From Microbacterium luteum (GTDB lineage: Bacteria > Actinomycetota > Actinomycetes > Actinomycetales > Microbacteriaceae), in NCBI RefSeq assembly GCF_015277875.1, contig NZ_CP063814.1:1550001-1614000 (forward strand): a stretch of DNA of 64,000 bases, written 5' to 3'. Positions within the stretch are counted from its first letter, which is position 1; every line of letters begins with the position of its first letter. The translations under genes were made by a program, and so were the position numbers. The notes under the pieces were generated by a model. That model was not told the origin of the DNA, searched no databases, and worked only from the letters and a program-made list of their open reading frames with translations. Shown here piece by piece: positions 13,221 through 19,948 of the stretch.

Positions 13221-13541
13221 ATGCCCAACATCGCACTCGAACTCGGCAAGCAGTCGGCGGCCTTCGGCGTCAACAGCGCGTATGGAGAACAGCAGGACGT
13301 CGACGGCGTCCGCATCGTTCCCGTCGCCCTGTCGTGGTCGGGATTCGGTGGCGGCAGCGACGACGCGGGCAACGGTGGTGGCGGTGGCGGTGGCTACGCG
13401 ATCCCGCTCGGCGCGTACATCCGCCGCGGTGACGACCTCCGCTTCGAGCCGAACATCGTGTCGCTGCTCGCCGTCGCGATCCCCTTCGTGTGGGTCGCGG
13501 GTCGCTCGCTTAGCCGTGTCATCCGCATCCTCAAGAAGTAG
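13221..13541 (+). CDS. GerW/YtfJ-like small protein
   Basis: A 106-residue protein with a glycine-rich loop (about residues 46-60) between two beta-rich segments and a hydrophobic stretch near the C-terminus (LLAVAIPFVWVAG). This layout resembles the GerW (YtfJ) family, known from spore germination in Bacillus but widespread in non-sporulating actinobacteria, where its role is unknown. The ATG at 13221 is 7 nt after TAGCGT, the local leaderless pattern, and is preferred over the in-frame GTG at 13212. Family assignment is moderate. Confidence 0.7.
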   Translation: MPNIALELGKQSAAFGVNSAYGEQQDVDGVRIVPVALSWSGFGGGSDDAGNGGGGGGGYAIPLGAYIRRGDDLRFEPNIVSLLAVAIPFVWVAGRSLSRVIRILKK

Positions 13542-14109
13542 TCGCGACCCGGTCGATCTCGCCCTCGCCCGTGCGGCCTCCGTCGTGCGGGATGCCGTTG
13601 CGGCGACCGCTGCGGCGAATCCGGTCGTGCTCATCGACGGTCGCAGCGGGGCAGGAAAGTCCTCACTGGCGCGACGTCTGATACGGGATTGGCCGATGCG
13701 CGGTCGCGTGCAGGCTGTCGCCCTCGACGCGCTCTATCCCGGATGGGACGGGCTGCGCGAGGGTGTCGAGCTCGCGCGAGAGCAGATCCTGATCCCTCAT
13801 GCTCGCGGTGTCATCGGCGTGTGGCGCAGCTGGGATTGGGAGCGCGACGGGTGGGATGCGGCCCACGCCGTCGACCCGGCGCTGCCGCTCATCGTCGAGG
13901 GAGCCGGGCTTCTCACTCCCGGGACGGCGCCGCTGGGCGACGTCCGCGTCTGGCTCGAGTCTCCGGCGGCCTCCCGTCGGCACCGCGCGCTCGATCGCGA
14001 CGGCGAGACCTACCGTCCGCACTGGGAACGGTGGGCGGCGCAGGAGGACCGCCACCTCGCCGAAGACGAGCCGGCGTCCCGTGCGACGCACGTGTTCCCC
14101 GTGCCCTGA
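13516..14109 (+). CDS. P-loop nucleoside-kinase-like ATPase
   Basis: A protein of up to 197 residues with Walker A LIDGRSGAGKSSLARR and features of small-molecule kinases: a DALYPGWDGL segment after the first strand, LIVEGAGLL in the Walker B position and an arginine-rich lid (SRRHRALDRDG). The substrate is unknown; uridine-kinase-like is the closest description. No clear ribosome site is seen. GTG 13516 overlaps the previous gene by 26 bp, and an alternative GTG lies near 13588. The longer frame upstream is shadow coding over the previous gene. Confidence 0.7.
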   Translation: MSSASSRSSRDPVDLALARAASVVRDAVAATAAANPVVLIDGRSGAGKSSLARRLIRDWPMRGRVQAVALDALYPGWDGLREGVELAREQILIPHARGVIGVWRSWDWERDGWDAAHAVDPALPLIVEGAGLLTPGTAPLGDVRVWLESPAASRRHRALDRDGETYRPHWERWAAQEDRHLAEDEPASRATHVFPVP

Positions 14110-14141
14110 TCACGCCGTGAGGTGATCCGCGCTCGGCGATA

Positions 14142-14615
14142 TCAGTCGTCGAGAGCCGTCATCAGGCCGTCGAGACGGAATCCCAGCCATTCGTAGACGC
14201 CGAAGCGGGGATCATCGACCTCGCCGTCGCTCTCCGTCCGGATCCCGAGGCGCTCGGCGAGCACGAGTCGCAGGGCGGCCAGGCAGCGTACCCACGCGGC
14301 CGCGGTGGGCGGATCCAGGGGAAGTCCCACCGGCTCGAGGTCGGTCGGATCCTCCGCGAGCAGGGGCGCCAACGACGCCACCACCATCGCGGCGTCGTCG
14401 CTGCGCCGCTCCAGGAGGGTCGGCTCGGTGAGGCGGCGGAATTCGGCTGAGCCCTGCGGGTCGTCGGTGTACGCATCGGGGACCAGTCGCGCGACCGCCG
14501 GGTCCTCCGTCGGTCGTGACGCCTGAAGCAGCTCGTCGAACTGCGTGACGAGGTCGGTGAGGTGCGTCGCCTCGAGTGGAGTGATCTCGAGGATCACGGT
14601 CTTGGCGTCGGTCAT
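14142..14615 (-). CDS. DUF2017 family protein
   Basis: A 157-residue acidic protein of the actinobacterial DUF2017 family, usually found beside clpS. Its ATG overlaps the clpS stop (ATGA at 14612-14615), so it is the third gene of a coupled operon. Predicted to be mostly helical with a C-terminal GVYEWLGFRLDGLM segment. Function is unknown; the fixed linkage to the N-degron adaptor ClpS suggests a link with Clp proteolysis (inference). Confidence 0.85.
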   Translation of the reverse strand: MTDAKTVILEITPLEATHLTDLVTQFDELLQASRPTEDPAVARLVPDAYTDDPQGSAEFRRLTEPTLLERRSDDAAMVVASLAPLLAEDPTDLEPVGLPLDPPTAAAWVRCLAALRLVLAERLGIRTESDGEVDDPRFGVYEWLGFRLDGLMTALDD

Positions 14616-14908
14616 TCCGGTGCCTCTCTCACGGTCGCCCACAGTCCGTAGTCGTGCATCGCTTGCGCGTGAAGCTCCATCTGTTCGCGCGCTCCCTCAG
14701 CCACGACGGCATGTCCGTCGTGGTGCACGGCGAGCATGAGATGCTCGGCGCGATCCCGCGGATAGCCGAAGTACGTGCGGAACACGTGCACCACATAGCT
14801 CATCAGATTCACGGGGTCGTTCCAGACCACGGTCTGCCAGACGCGTGCGAAGTGCTGGCCAGCGGTGACGGACTGCTCGATCTCTGGGAGTGTCGGAGTC
14901 GTCGTCAT
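14612..14908 (-). CDS. clpS: ATP-dependent Clp protease adaptor ClpS
   Basis: Adaptor that brings N-end-rule substrates to the Clp unfoldase. It has 98 residues. The signature VVWNDPVNLMSYVVHVFRT binds the N-degron, and the later helices (RAEHLMLAVHHDGHAVVAEG) match the family. Start ATG 14908 overlaps the metallopeptidase stop by an ATGA junction. Confidence 0.95.
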   Translation of the reverse strand: MTTTPTLPEIEQSVTAGQHFARVWQTVVWNDPVNLMSYVVHVFRTYFGYPRDRAEHLMLAVHHDGHAVVAEGAREQMELHAQAMHDYGLWATVREAPE

Positions 14909-15255
14909 GCCCACCCCAGTTCGTGCAGCTTCTCGTCGTCGATCCCGTAGAAGTGCGCGATCTCGTGAACGAGCGTCGTGTGCACCTCGCGGCGCAGCTC
15001 CGGCTCGTCGGCGCACCGGTCCAGGTGGGGCTCGCGGTAGACGATGATGCGATCGGGCAGCTCGCCCATGCCGTATCGATCACGCTCGGTCAGCGACCAT
15101 CCGTCGTAGAGGCCGAGCAGATCGAGACTCCCGTCCTCCGGGCGGTCCTCCACCACGAACACGACATTGTCGAGACCATCCACCATGTCGTCGGGCAGTC
15201 GGTCGAGCTCGTCCACGACGAGCGCCTCGAATGTCTCGGCATCCATGTCACGCAT
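14905..15255 (-). CDS. Zincin-type metallopeptidase (DUF1025/MAP family)
   Basis: A 116-residue minimal zinc protease-like protein with HEIAHFYG (HExxH) near the C-terminus and a conserved N-terminal FEALVVDELDRLP. It is the first gene of metallopeptidase-clpS-DUF2017. The ATG at 15255 directly follows the CCA of tRNA-His, so tRNA 3' processing could leave a message starting at this codon. A second in-frame ATG lies at 15246. No substrate can be named. Confidence 0.88.
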   Translation of the reverse strand: MRDMDAETFEALVVDELDRLPDDMVDGLDNVVFVVEDRPEDGSLDLLGLYDGWSLTERDRYGMGELPDRIIVYREPHLDRCADEPELRREVHTTLVHEIAHFYGIDDEKLHELGWA

Positions 15256-15332
15256 TGGGGTGGCTAACGGGACTTGAACCCGCGACCCCCGCGACCACAA
15301 CGCGGTGCTCTACCAACTGAGCTATAGCCACC
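15256..15332 (-). tRNA. tRNA-His (anticodon GTG)
   Basis: A cloverleaf on the reverse strand with acceptor GTGGCTA/TAGCCAC, D arm GCTC..GAGC, anticodon stem CCGCG/CGCGG with loop TTGTGGT, and T arm GCGGG-TTCAAGT-CCCGT. The histidine-specific G at position -1 faces discriminator C73, and CCA is encoded at 15258-15256. Confidence 0.96.
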
Positions 15333-15368
15333 ATGTCCTCCCGCCGAGCGGGCAACCAGAAGATTCTC

Positions 15369-15992
15369 TCACATAATCGGAGCGAACGACGACACGACGG
15401 ATGCCGCGGCGGTGCGTGCGTGATCGCTCGTCGGGCCGGGCTCCGGCACGAAGACCGCCTGGCGGTAGTAGGCCAGTTCGCGGATCGACTCCTTGATGTC
15501 GGCGAGCGCGCGATGGCCGCCGTCTTTCGCCGGCGCGTGAATGTATGCGCGGGGATACCAGCGTCGGGAGAGCTCCTTGATGCTGGAAACGTCGACGTTC
15601 CGATAGTGCAGGTAATCGTCGACGTCGGGCATGTACTTCGCCAGGAACATGCGGTCCGTTCCGATGGTGTTGCCGGCCAGCGGGGCCTTGCTCGGCAGGG
15701 GGGCGAATCGGCGGATGTACGCGAGAGTCTGCGCCTGCGCGTCCGCGAGGCTGACGCCTGCGGGGAGTTCGTCGAGAAGCCCGGAGGACTCGTGCATCGA
15801 GGTGACGAAGTCGTTCATATTGGCCAGCGCGGTCTGGGACGGCTTGATCACGACCTGGAATCCCGGGTCGAGCACACGCAGCTCGAAATCGGTCACCACG
15901 ACGGCGATCTCGACGAGTTCGTCGACCGCAAGGTCGAGACCCGTCATCTCGCAGTCGATCCATACGAGTCTGTCGTTCTCGCTCCCGGCCAT
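15369..15992 (-). CDS. orn: Oligoribonuclease
   Basis: 3'-5' exoribonuclease (DEDDh type) that degrades 2-5 nt RNA and pGpG. It has 207 residues. The first exonuclease motif is WIDCEMTGLD (Asp, Glu), with a later GNTIGTDRMFL segment and the final GGHRALADIKESI motif holding the catalytic His and Asp. The ATG is 6 nt after TAGGAT on the reverse strand, so it is probably leaderless. Confidence 0.96.
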   Translation of the reverse strand: MAGSENDRLVWIDCEMTGLDLAVDELVEIAVVVTDFELRVLDPGFQVVIKPSQTALANMNDFVTSMHESSGLLDELPAGVSLADAQAQTLAYIRRFAPLPSKAPLAGNTIGTDRMFLAKYMPDVDDYLHYRNVDVSSIKELSRRWYPRAYIHAPAKDGGHRALADIKESIRELAYYRQAVFVPEPGPTSDHARTAAASVVSSFAPIM

Positions 15993-16054
15993 GGGCTCAT
16001 CCTATCGATCGCGCCGACACCGGCCGCGTGCGCGCCGTTCGCTACTCTGGAAGG

Positions 16055-16095
16055 GCCCTCGTAGCTCAATGGATAGAGCATCGGCCTTCTAATCC
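16055..16095 (+). pseudogene. 5' half of host tRNA-Arg(TCT), cut by prophage integration
   Basis: Acceptor 5' strand GCCCTCG, D arm GCTC..GAGC and the anticodon loop CTTCTAA are present. The sequence then enters phage DNA that has no T arm and no complementary acceptor strand, so the gene is truncated. Its missing 3' half is at 58492-58523. Joining the two halves gives a complete 73-nt cloverleaf with one G-U pair in the acceptor stem. Confidence 0.88.
16082..16095 (+). repeat. attL core
   Basis: CGGCCTTCTAATCC in the anticodon arm of the split tRNA. It matches the attR core except at position 8 (C here, G at 58485). The last six bases, TAATCC, are identical on both sides and are the most likely crossover region. 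The minus-strand reading of this core supplies the stop codon of the repressor gene. Confidence 0.88.
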
Positions 16096-16376
16096 ATAGG
16101 TCGCACTTCCGGAGTCTCCGGGTCGCCGGCCGCAAGGTAGCCGGCGTAGAACTGCACCGGGTCGACCTTGAGCAGGCGAGCAATCGACTCGAGCTCATCG
16201 GCCAGGAATGCGGTCGTTCCGTTCATGCGCGTCGCGAGGACGCTGTTGGTGATGCCGATAGCGAGGGCGGCAGCGCGGACGGACCAGCGCTCGGCCTTCA
16301 GTGAGTCGTGCACGTAGGCGGCACGGGCGGCTCGCGTGTGGTCAGCAGCCGGGCGAAGCTCGGAGATGTTCGACAT
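16089..16376 (-). CDS. Phage immunity repressor (HTH), truncated by integration
   Basis: A 95-residue DNA-binding protein with a helix-turn-helix at about residues 31-52 and a following TAFLADELESIARLLKV segment also seen in the Cro-like protein opposite. The ATG at 16376 is 7 nt after the TACACT -10 box, so it is leaderless. The stop TAG (16091-16089) lies in the attL core. In the rejoined phage form (16096 joined to 58491) the stop becomes TAC and the frame continues for 24 more residues to TGA at 58415-58413, giving 119 residues. The protein family is inferred from the HTH and its position. See findings for the switch model. Confidence 0.82.
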   Translation of the reverse strand: MSNISELRPAADHTRAARAAYVHDSLKAERWSVRAAALAIGITNSVLATRMNGTTAFLADELESIARLLKVDPVQFYAGYLAAGDPETPEVRPMD

Positions 16377-16383
16377 GTGACTG

Positions 16384-16413
16384 AGTGTATGGGTTTCCGG
16401 ACATTATGTGCAA
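16384..16413 (-). promoter_or_regulatory. Repressor promoter (leaderless)
   Basis: On the reverse strand, -35 TTGCAC (16413-16408), an 18-bp spacer and -10 TACACT (16389-16384) sit 7 nt ahead of the repressor ATG. A GTTTCCGGAC half-site that resembles the operator arms lies in the spacer, so autoregulation is plausible. Confidence 0.65.
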
Positions 16414-16429
16414 GTAGTCGGATCGTGAA

Positions 16430-16444
16430 TTCGGATATCGGGAA
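16430..16444. promoter_or_regulatory. Operator-like palindrome O2
   Basis: TTCGGATATCGGGAA, a GATATC-centred inverted repeat almost identical to the element at 16471-16486. It lies between the two divergent lysogeny promoters and is a probable binding site for the repressor and the Cro-like protein. Confidence 0.6.
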
Positions 16445-16462
16445 AATGCCGCGTGTCGTAGG

Positions 16463-16491
16463 TTGACAGCGTCCGGATATCGGGACATGCT
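16463..16491 (+). promoter_or_regulatory. Cro-side early promoter with embedded operator O1
   Basis: -35 TTGACA (16463-16468), a 17-bp spacer and -10 CATGCT (16486-16491) sit 7 nt ahead of ATG 16499. The spacer holds the palindrome GTCCGGATATCGGGAC (16471-16486), so a protein bound there would cover the promoter. Confidence 0.7.
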
Positions 16492-16498
16492 TTCCGGC

Positions 16499-16729
16499 AT
16501 GACGCAGACCACTTCACGAATTGCGGACAAAGTACGCGGCGTCGCGGCTGAGAAGCGGTTCACCCAGGGCGCGATTGCTCAGGCGCTGGGCATCGCACGC
16601 AGCAGCGTAGCTGAGCGGCTCGCCGGTCGGGTCTCCTTCACGGCGGACGAGATTCTCAAGCTCTCTGCCGCGATGGACGTCCCGGTCTCACGGTTCTTCC
16701 CGGAGCCCTCCCTGGAGCGTGTCGCATGA
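16499..16729 (+). CDS. Cro-like HTH regulator
   Basis: A 76-residue XRE-type protein with HTH at about residues 22-43 (TQGAIAQALGIARSSVAERLAG). The layout after the HTH, FTADEILKLSAAMDVPVSRFF, parallels the repressor on the other strand, so the two probably read the same operators. ATG 16499 was chosen for its 7-nt distance from the -10 box; a longer in-frame start at 16463 would lie in the promoter. The stop overlaps the antirepressor start (ATGA). Confidence 0.85.
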   Translation: MTQTTSRIADKVRGVAAEKRFTQGAIAQALGIARSSVAERLAGRVSFTADEILKLSAAMDVPVSRFFPEPSLERVA

Positions 16730-17487
16730 CCGCCGTCGAGACGTTCCGATTCGGAGCGCACGGCCTGCGTGCTCTCCTGATCGACGGCGAGCCGTGGTTC
16801 GTGGGGGCCGATGTCGCCGCCGTCCTCGGATACGACCGCACCTCGAACATGTCCCGCATGCTCGACGAGGACGAGAAGGGGACTCACATTGTGAGCACCC
16901 CTGGTGGAGATCAGGAGATGCTCACCATCTCCGAGCCGGGTCTCTTCGCGGCCGTGATCCGCTCGCGCATCCCCGAGGCGCGCGAGTTCAAGCGCTGGGT
17001 GACGCACGAGGTGCTCCCCAGCATCCGCCGCACCGGTTCGTACGCCGTGCCCGAGACGCGCGAGCAGCTCCTCGCCCGCGCCGTCCTCGAAGCATCCGAG
17101 GCGATCAAGGAGAAGGACGAGCACATCGCCGAGCTGACCCCGCGCGCCGAAGCGTGGGACGAGCTCGCATCCGCGGACGGCGACTACGAGGTCGCCGACG
17201 CTGCGAAGATCCTCGCCCGCGCCGGCGTCGAGACCGGCCGCCAGCGACTCTTCTCCCAACTCCACGGCCTCGGATGGATCTACCGCGGCACGCAGGGGAA
17301 GTGGACTGCGAAGCAGACCGCCGTGGATTCCGGCTACCTCCGGGAGAAGCCGCAGTCCCACCACCATCCCCGCACCGGTGAGCTGATCCTCGATCCGCCG
17401 CAGGTGCGCGTCACGCTCCGCGGGATCGAACGGCTCCGGGTGCGCCTCGGTGTCCTCAAGCCCGTCGAGATGGCGGTGGTCTCGTGA
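16726..17487 (+). CDS. Phage antirepressor (BRO-N plus KilA-C/ANT domain)
   Basis: A 253-residue protein with an N-terminal BRO-type domain (WFVGADVAAVLGYDR, then REFKRWVTHEVLPSIRRTGSY), a coiled linker, and a C-terminal antirepressor domain with GLGWIYRGTQGKW. Such proteins act against the immunity repressor or modulate early gene expression. It is coupled to the Cro-like gene by an ATGA overlap, as expected for an early lytic operon. Confidence 0.88.
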   Translation: MTAVETFRFGAHGLRALLIDGEPWFVGADVAAVLGYDRTSNMSRMLDEDEKGTHIVSTPGGDQEMLTISEPGLFAAVIRSRIPEAREFKRWVTHEVLPSIRRTGSYAVPETREQLLARAVLEASEAIKEKDEHIAELTPRAEAWDELASADGDYEVADAAKILARAGVETGRQRLFSQLHGLGWIYRGTQGKWTAKQTAVDSGYLREKPQSHHHPRTGELILDPPQVRVTLRGIERLRVRLGVLKPVEMAVVS

Positions 17488-18233
17488 ACGCCTCGACCGG
17501 ACCCCAGCCCCGGGTCGAGTCGGAGGAGGTGGCCGCGCGCGTTGAGCGTCCCCAACGCGCTCCCCGCGCGGCCACCGTCATCACCACCCTGCTCGCGCTC
17601 CTCCCGGCGCTCGCGTTCTTCGCCGCGGACATCACCCGCATGACGATCGAGCGCGCCGCAGGCCTCCCGGGCCTCCCGTCCGGGATCACCCTCATCGGCC
17701 TCGGCTTCGCAGTCGCCTGGCTCTACGGCATCGGCGCCTTCCAGCGCCAGTTCTGGATCAGCGCGATCGCATCACCCGAGCACCCCGCGAGAGCCTGTCA
17801 CGCCTGGACCGCCTCGACGGCGTCGGCACGCACACACCACGCAACGCGCAAACCCACCCCTGAACCCGCTCACCGTCACGAAAGGCACGATCATGACGGA
17901 CCACACCACCCACGACTCACCCCTCGGACTCTGGAAGTCATTCGAACGCGCCTCCCGCGTCGCCTGGACGATGCAGCGCATCAACACCCTCGCCACCCTC
18001 GCAACACAGCTCGAGCCGAACGACCGGGTCGACGCGGCCCGCGGAATCTGGCTGGAGTACGTCGACGGACACGGCACCACCGACCTCGACCGCAACGAGG
18101 AAGCCCACATCCTCGCCGCGATCTATCAGTGGCTCCCGAAGTCCGATGTCGTGAAGTTCGCCCGCAACGCATGGGGCGACAGGATGCTCGACGCGCACGC
18201 CCGAGACGACCTCCACATCTCATGGTGGCCTGA
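17484..18233 (+). CDS. Membrane protein with an unresolved 3' end
   Basis: It starts at GTG 17484 in a GTGA overlap with the antirepressor. The first 100 residues look genuine, with two hydrophobic segments (about 31-48 and 67-87). Beyond about 17770 the frame becomes rich in Arg, His and Pro and runs 341 bp through the well-supported gene at 17893 in another frame. A -1 shift near 17770 would instead give a natural-looking tail (SRLDRLDGVGTH) and a stop at 17861-17863. The real protein is probably about 126 residues, or the gene is frameshifted. Function unknown. Confidence 0.4.
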   Translation: MNASTGPQPRVESEEVAARVERPQRAPRAATVITTLLALLPALAFFAADITRMTIERAAGLPGLPSGITLIGLGFAVAWLYGIGAFQRQFWISAIASPEHPARACHAWTASTASARTHHATRKPTPEPAHRHERHDHDGPHHPRLTPRTLEVIRTRLPRRLDDAAHQHPRHPRNTARAERPGRRGPRNLAGVRRRTRHHRPRPQRGSPHPRRDLSVAPEVRCREVRPQRMGRQDARRARPRRPPHLMVA

Positions 18234-18327
18234 CGACTCGTCGGTGATCATCCAGCACACGACCCGCATCGGCACGGTCGCGACGCTCGTCCTCACTGAG
18301 ACCTCCGCGACCGGCCGGCTGAGGTGA
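17893..18327 (+). CDS. Phage protein of unknown function
   Basis: A 144-residue protein with strong high-GC codon bias and a GAAAGG ribosome site upstream of ATG 17893. The N-terminal half is helical, with a DRVDAARGIWLEYVDGHG segment, and the C-terminal half has beta-type HISWWPDDSSVIIQHTTR. I do not recognise the family. It is in the early operon and coupled to the next small gene by GTGA. Confidence 0.75.
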   Translation: MTDHTTHDSPLGLWKSFERASRVAWTMQRINTLATLATQLEPNDRVDAARGIWLEYVDGHGTTDLDRNEEAHILAAIYQWLPKSDVVKFARNAWGDRMLDAHARDDLHISWWPDDSSVIIQHTTRIGTVATLVLTETSATGRLR

Positions 18328-18443
18328 TTGGCGTGATCTACGCGACGGCATTCGCCCTCGCGGTCGTCAGCCTCGCCCTGGCGACCCTCATCATCCACAC
18401 CCACATGAGACCGCGGCGACGTACCGCCGCAGAAGGAGAGTGA
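18324..18443 (+). CDS. Small single-pass membrane protein
   Basis: A 39-residue frame from GTG 18324, overlapping the previous stop (GTGA). One hydrophobic helix (about residues 4-24) is followed by a short basic tail RPRRRT. Its position between two coupled genes supports it. The function is unknown. Confidence 0.55.
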   Translation: MIGVIYATAFALAVVSLALATLIIHTHMRPRRRTAAEGE

Positions 18444-18444
18444 C

Positions 18445-18825
18445 ATGGCAGTCAAGCTGTCGGGAACCCTGCCCAACGACATCGACCGCAACGGGATGTA
18501 CCGCATCGCCGCGGAGCTCGTGAAGAAGCCCGAGCGGCGCCACGTCGTCGTCATGGTCGTCGACTGCGTGCGCACGACGATCGACCACAACGGCGAAGAC
18601 GAGTTCACTCCGACCGCCGGCGCCCTGTTCATCGAGCCGATCACTGACGAGTCGGACGTCGACGACGTCGTCGAGATGATGAGCCGCGCGCGGGCGGAGC
18701 GCACGGGGAACGACACTCTCGATTTCGATTTCGGCGTCGGCACCGACCCGTTCGCGAAGGCGGCGAACGATCTCCGCACCGCCTCCGGCGTGTACGTCCA
18801 TGACGACGAGGCGAGCAACGAGTGA
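18445..18825 (+). CDS. Phage protein of unknown function
   Basis: A 126-residue protein from ATG 18445 with a good ribosome site (AGAAGGAGAG). It is acidic toward the C-terminus (NDTLDFDFGVGTDPF) with a beta-rich core. The position just ahead of the YqaJ exonuclease suggests a replication or recombination role. No family recognised. Confidence 0.75.
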   Translation: MAVKLSGTLPNDIDRNGMYRIAAELVKKPERRHVVVMVVDCVRTTIDHNGEDEFTPTAGALFIEPITDESDVDDVVEMMSRARAERTGNDTLDFDFGVGTDPFAKAANDLRTASGVYVHDDEASNE

Positions 18826-18992
18826 ACCGGTGGGAGGCGGGCGACGCGCTGACCGTCGGCAAGATCCGCTGGCAGGTCGTCGCGGTCATGCCCAGTGGCC
18901 CGAACCCGGTCCGCCTCATGGCGCTGAACACCATGACGAAGCGCACGTGGGCGACCACGCATCGGAACCTCCCGCGAAAGGTGGCGGCATGA
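18822..18992 (+). CDS. Small phage protein of unknown function
   Basis: A 56-residue basic protein from GTG 18822, coupled upstream (GTGA) and downstream (ATGA). It begins NRWEAGDALTVGKIRWQVV and looks like a small beta-barrel-type domain. No function can be given. Confidence 0.65.
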   Translation: MNRWEAGDALTVGKIRWQVVAVMPSGPNPVRLMALNTMTKRTWATTHRNLPRKVAA

Positions 18993-19948
18993 ACATCGGA
19001 CACATCATCGTCCCCGGCGACGCGCCCCGCGAGCTGTGGTCGGCGGAGCGCGGCGAAGGTGTCACAGCGTCCGAGGCTCTGGCGGTCGCGCGCGGCGGGC
19101 TCAAGGCGCGCCAGGCGATCGCGGAGCGGAAGATGAACGGCTCCACGTTCCATGGCAACGCCGCCACCCGGGCCGGCAGCGCACGCGAGGCCGCGTTGCT
19201 CGACGAGGCGATGGAGATCATCCCCGGCATCGAGCCCAACTCGGCGCTGTGGGGCGCGCACGACAACGACCTGCACCGCGCGACGCCCGACGGCATCGGC
19301 ACCGACGAAGAGGGGAACCTGCTCGTCGTCGAGGTCAAGTCTCACGAGTGGGGCTGGGAGCACGCCACCATCCCGGCAGACCACCGCGCGCAGCTCCAGT
19401 GGCAGATGCACGTCGTAGGGGCGGACTATGCGCTCTACGGCTTTGAGGTCCGCGACGAAGACGACCAACCCCCGATCGAGGGAGCGCAGTGGATTCGCGT
19501 CGACCGCGACGAGGAAATGATCGAGTGGCTCGTCGACCGAGCTGACGCTTTCATCTCGTGGCGCAACGACGGATGCCCGGCCGTCGATGACCTCCCGGAC
19601 GACGTCGCTTCCGCGCTCGATGAATGGGCGCCGCTCAAGCGCGAGCTCGACGCGCTCGCGAAGCGCGAGAAGGCCGCAGCGGCGGCGCTCAGGAAAGCCA
19701 CCGCGGACCTACCGCACGTCGAGCGGTTCGGAACCGTCGGCATGGGCGAGGCCGGGGGATTCCAGCTCAGCGTCGCCGAGATCGTCTCCATCGACGAAGA
19801 GAGGTGGAAGGACGACGACCCCACCGGTCACGCCGCGATTCAGCAGGCGCGCGCCGCCATCGCCATGGCCGAGGCGAAGGCGAAGCGCCTCTACCCGAAG
19901 ATCACCCGCCGCCCGTCACTGCGATTCCAGGAGGCCACCAGTGTCTGA
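18989..19948 (+). CDS. YqaJ-like viral exonuclease
   Basis: A 319-residue protein of the YqaJ/lambda-exonuclease nuclease fold, which chews 5' strands for single-strand annealing recombination. Active-site pieces are visible: GSAREAALLDEA (helix Glu), ATPDGIGTD (Asp), VVEVKSHEWGW (E-x-K) and HRAQLQWQMHV. It is followed directly by a RecT-like annealing protein, the usual partner. Confidence 0.85.
   Translation: MNIGHIIVPGDAPRELWSAERGEGVTASEALAVARGGLKARQAIAERKMNGSTFHGNAATRAGSAREAALLDEAMEIIPGIEPNSALWGAHDNDLHRATPDGIGTDEEGNLLVVEVKSHEWGWEHATIPADHRAQLQWQMHVVGADYALYGFEVRDEDDQPPIEGAQWIRVDRDEEMIEWLVDRADAFISWRNDGCPAVDDLPDDVASALDEWAPLKRELDALAKREKAAAAALRKATADLPHVERFGTVGMGEAGGFQLSVAEIVSIDEERWKDDDPTGHAAIQQARAAIAMAEAKAKRLYPKITRRPSLRFQEATSV

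Noticed and set aside
16055..16130. A complete tRNA rebuilt at attL
   Set aside because: The downstream phage DNA has no T-loop consensus and no strand complementary to the acceptor GCCCTCG.
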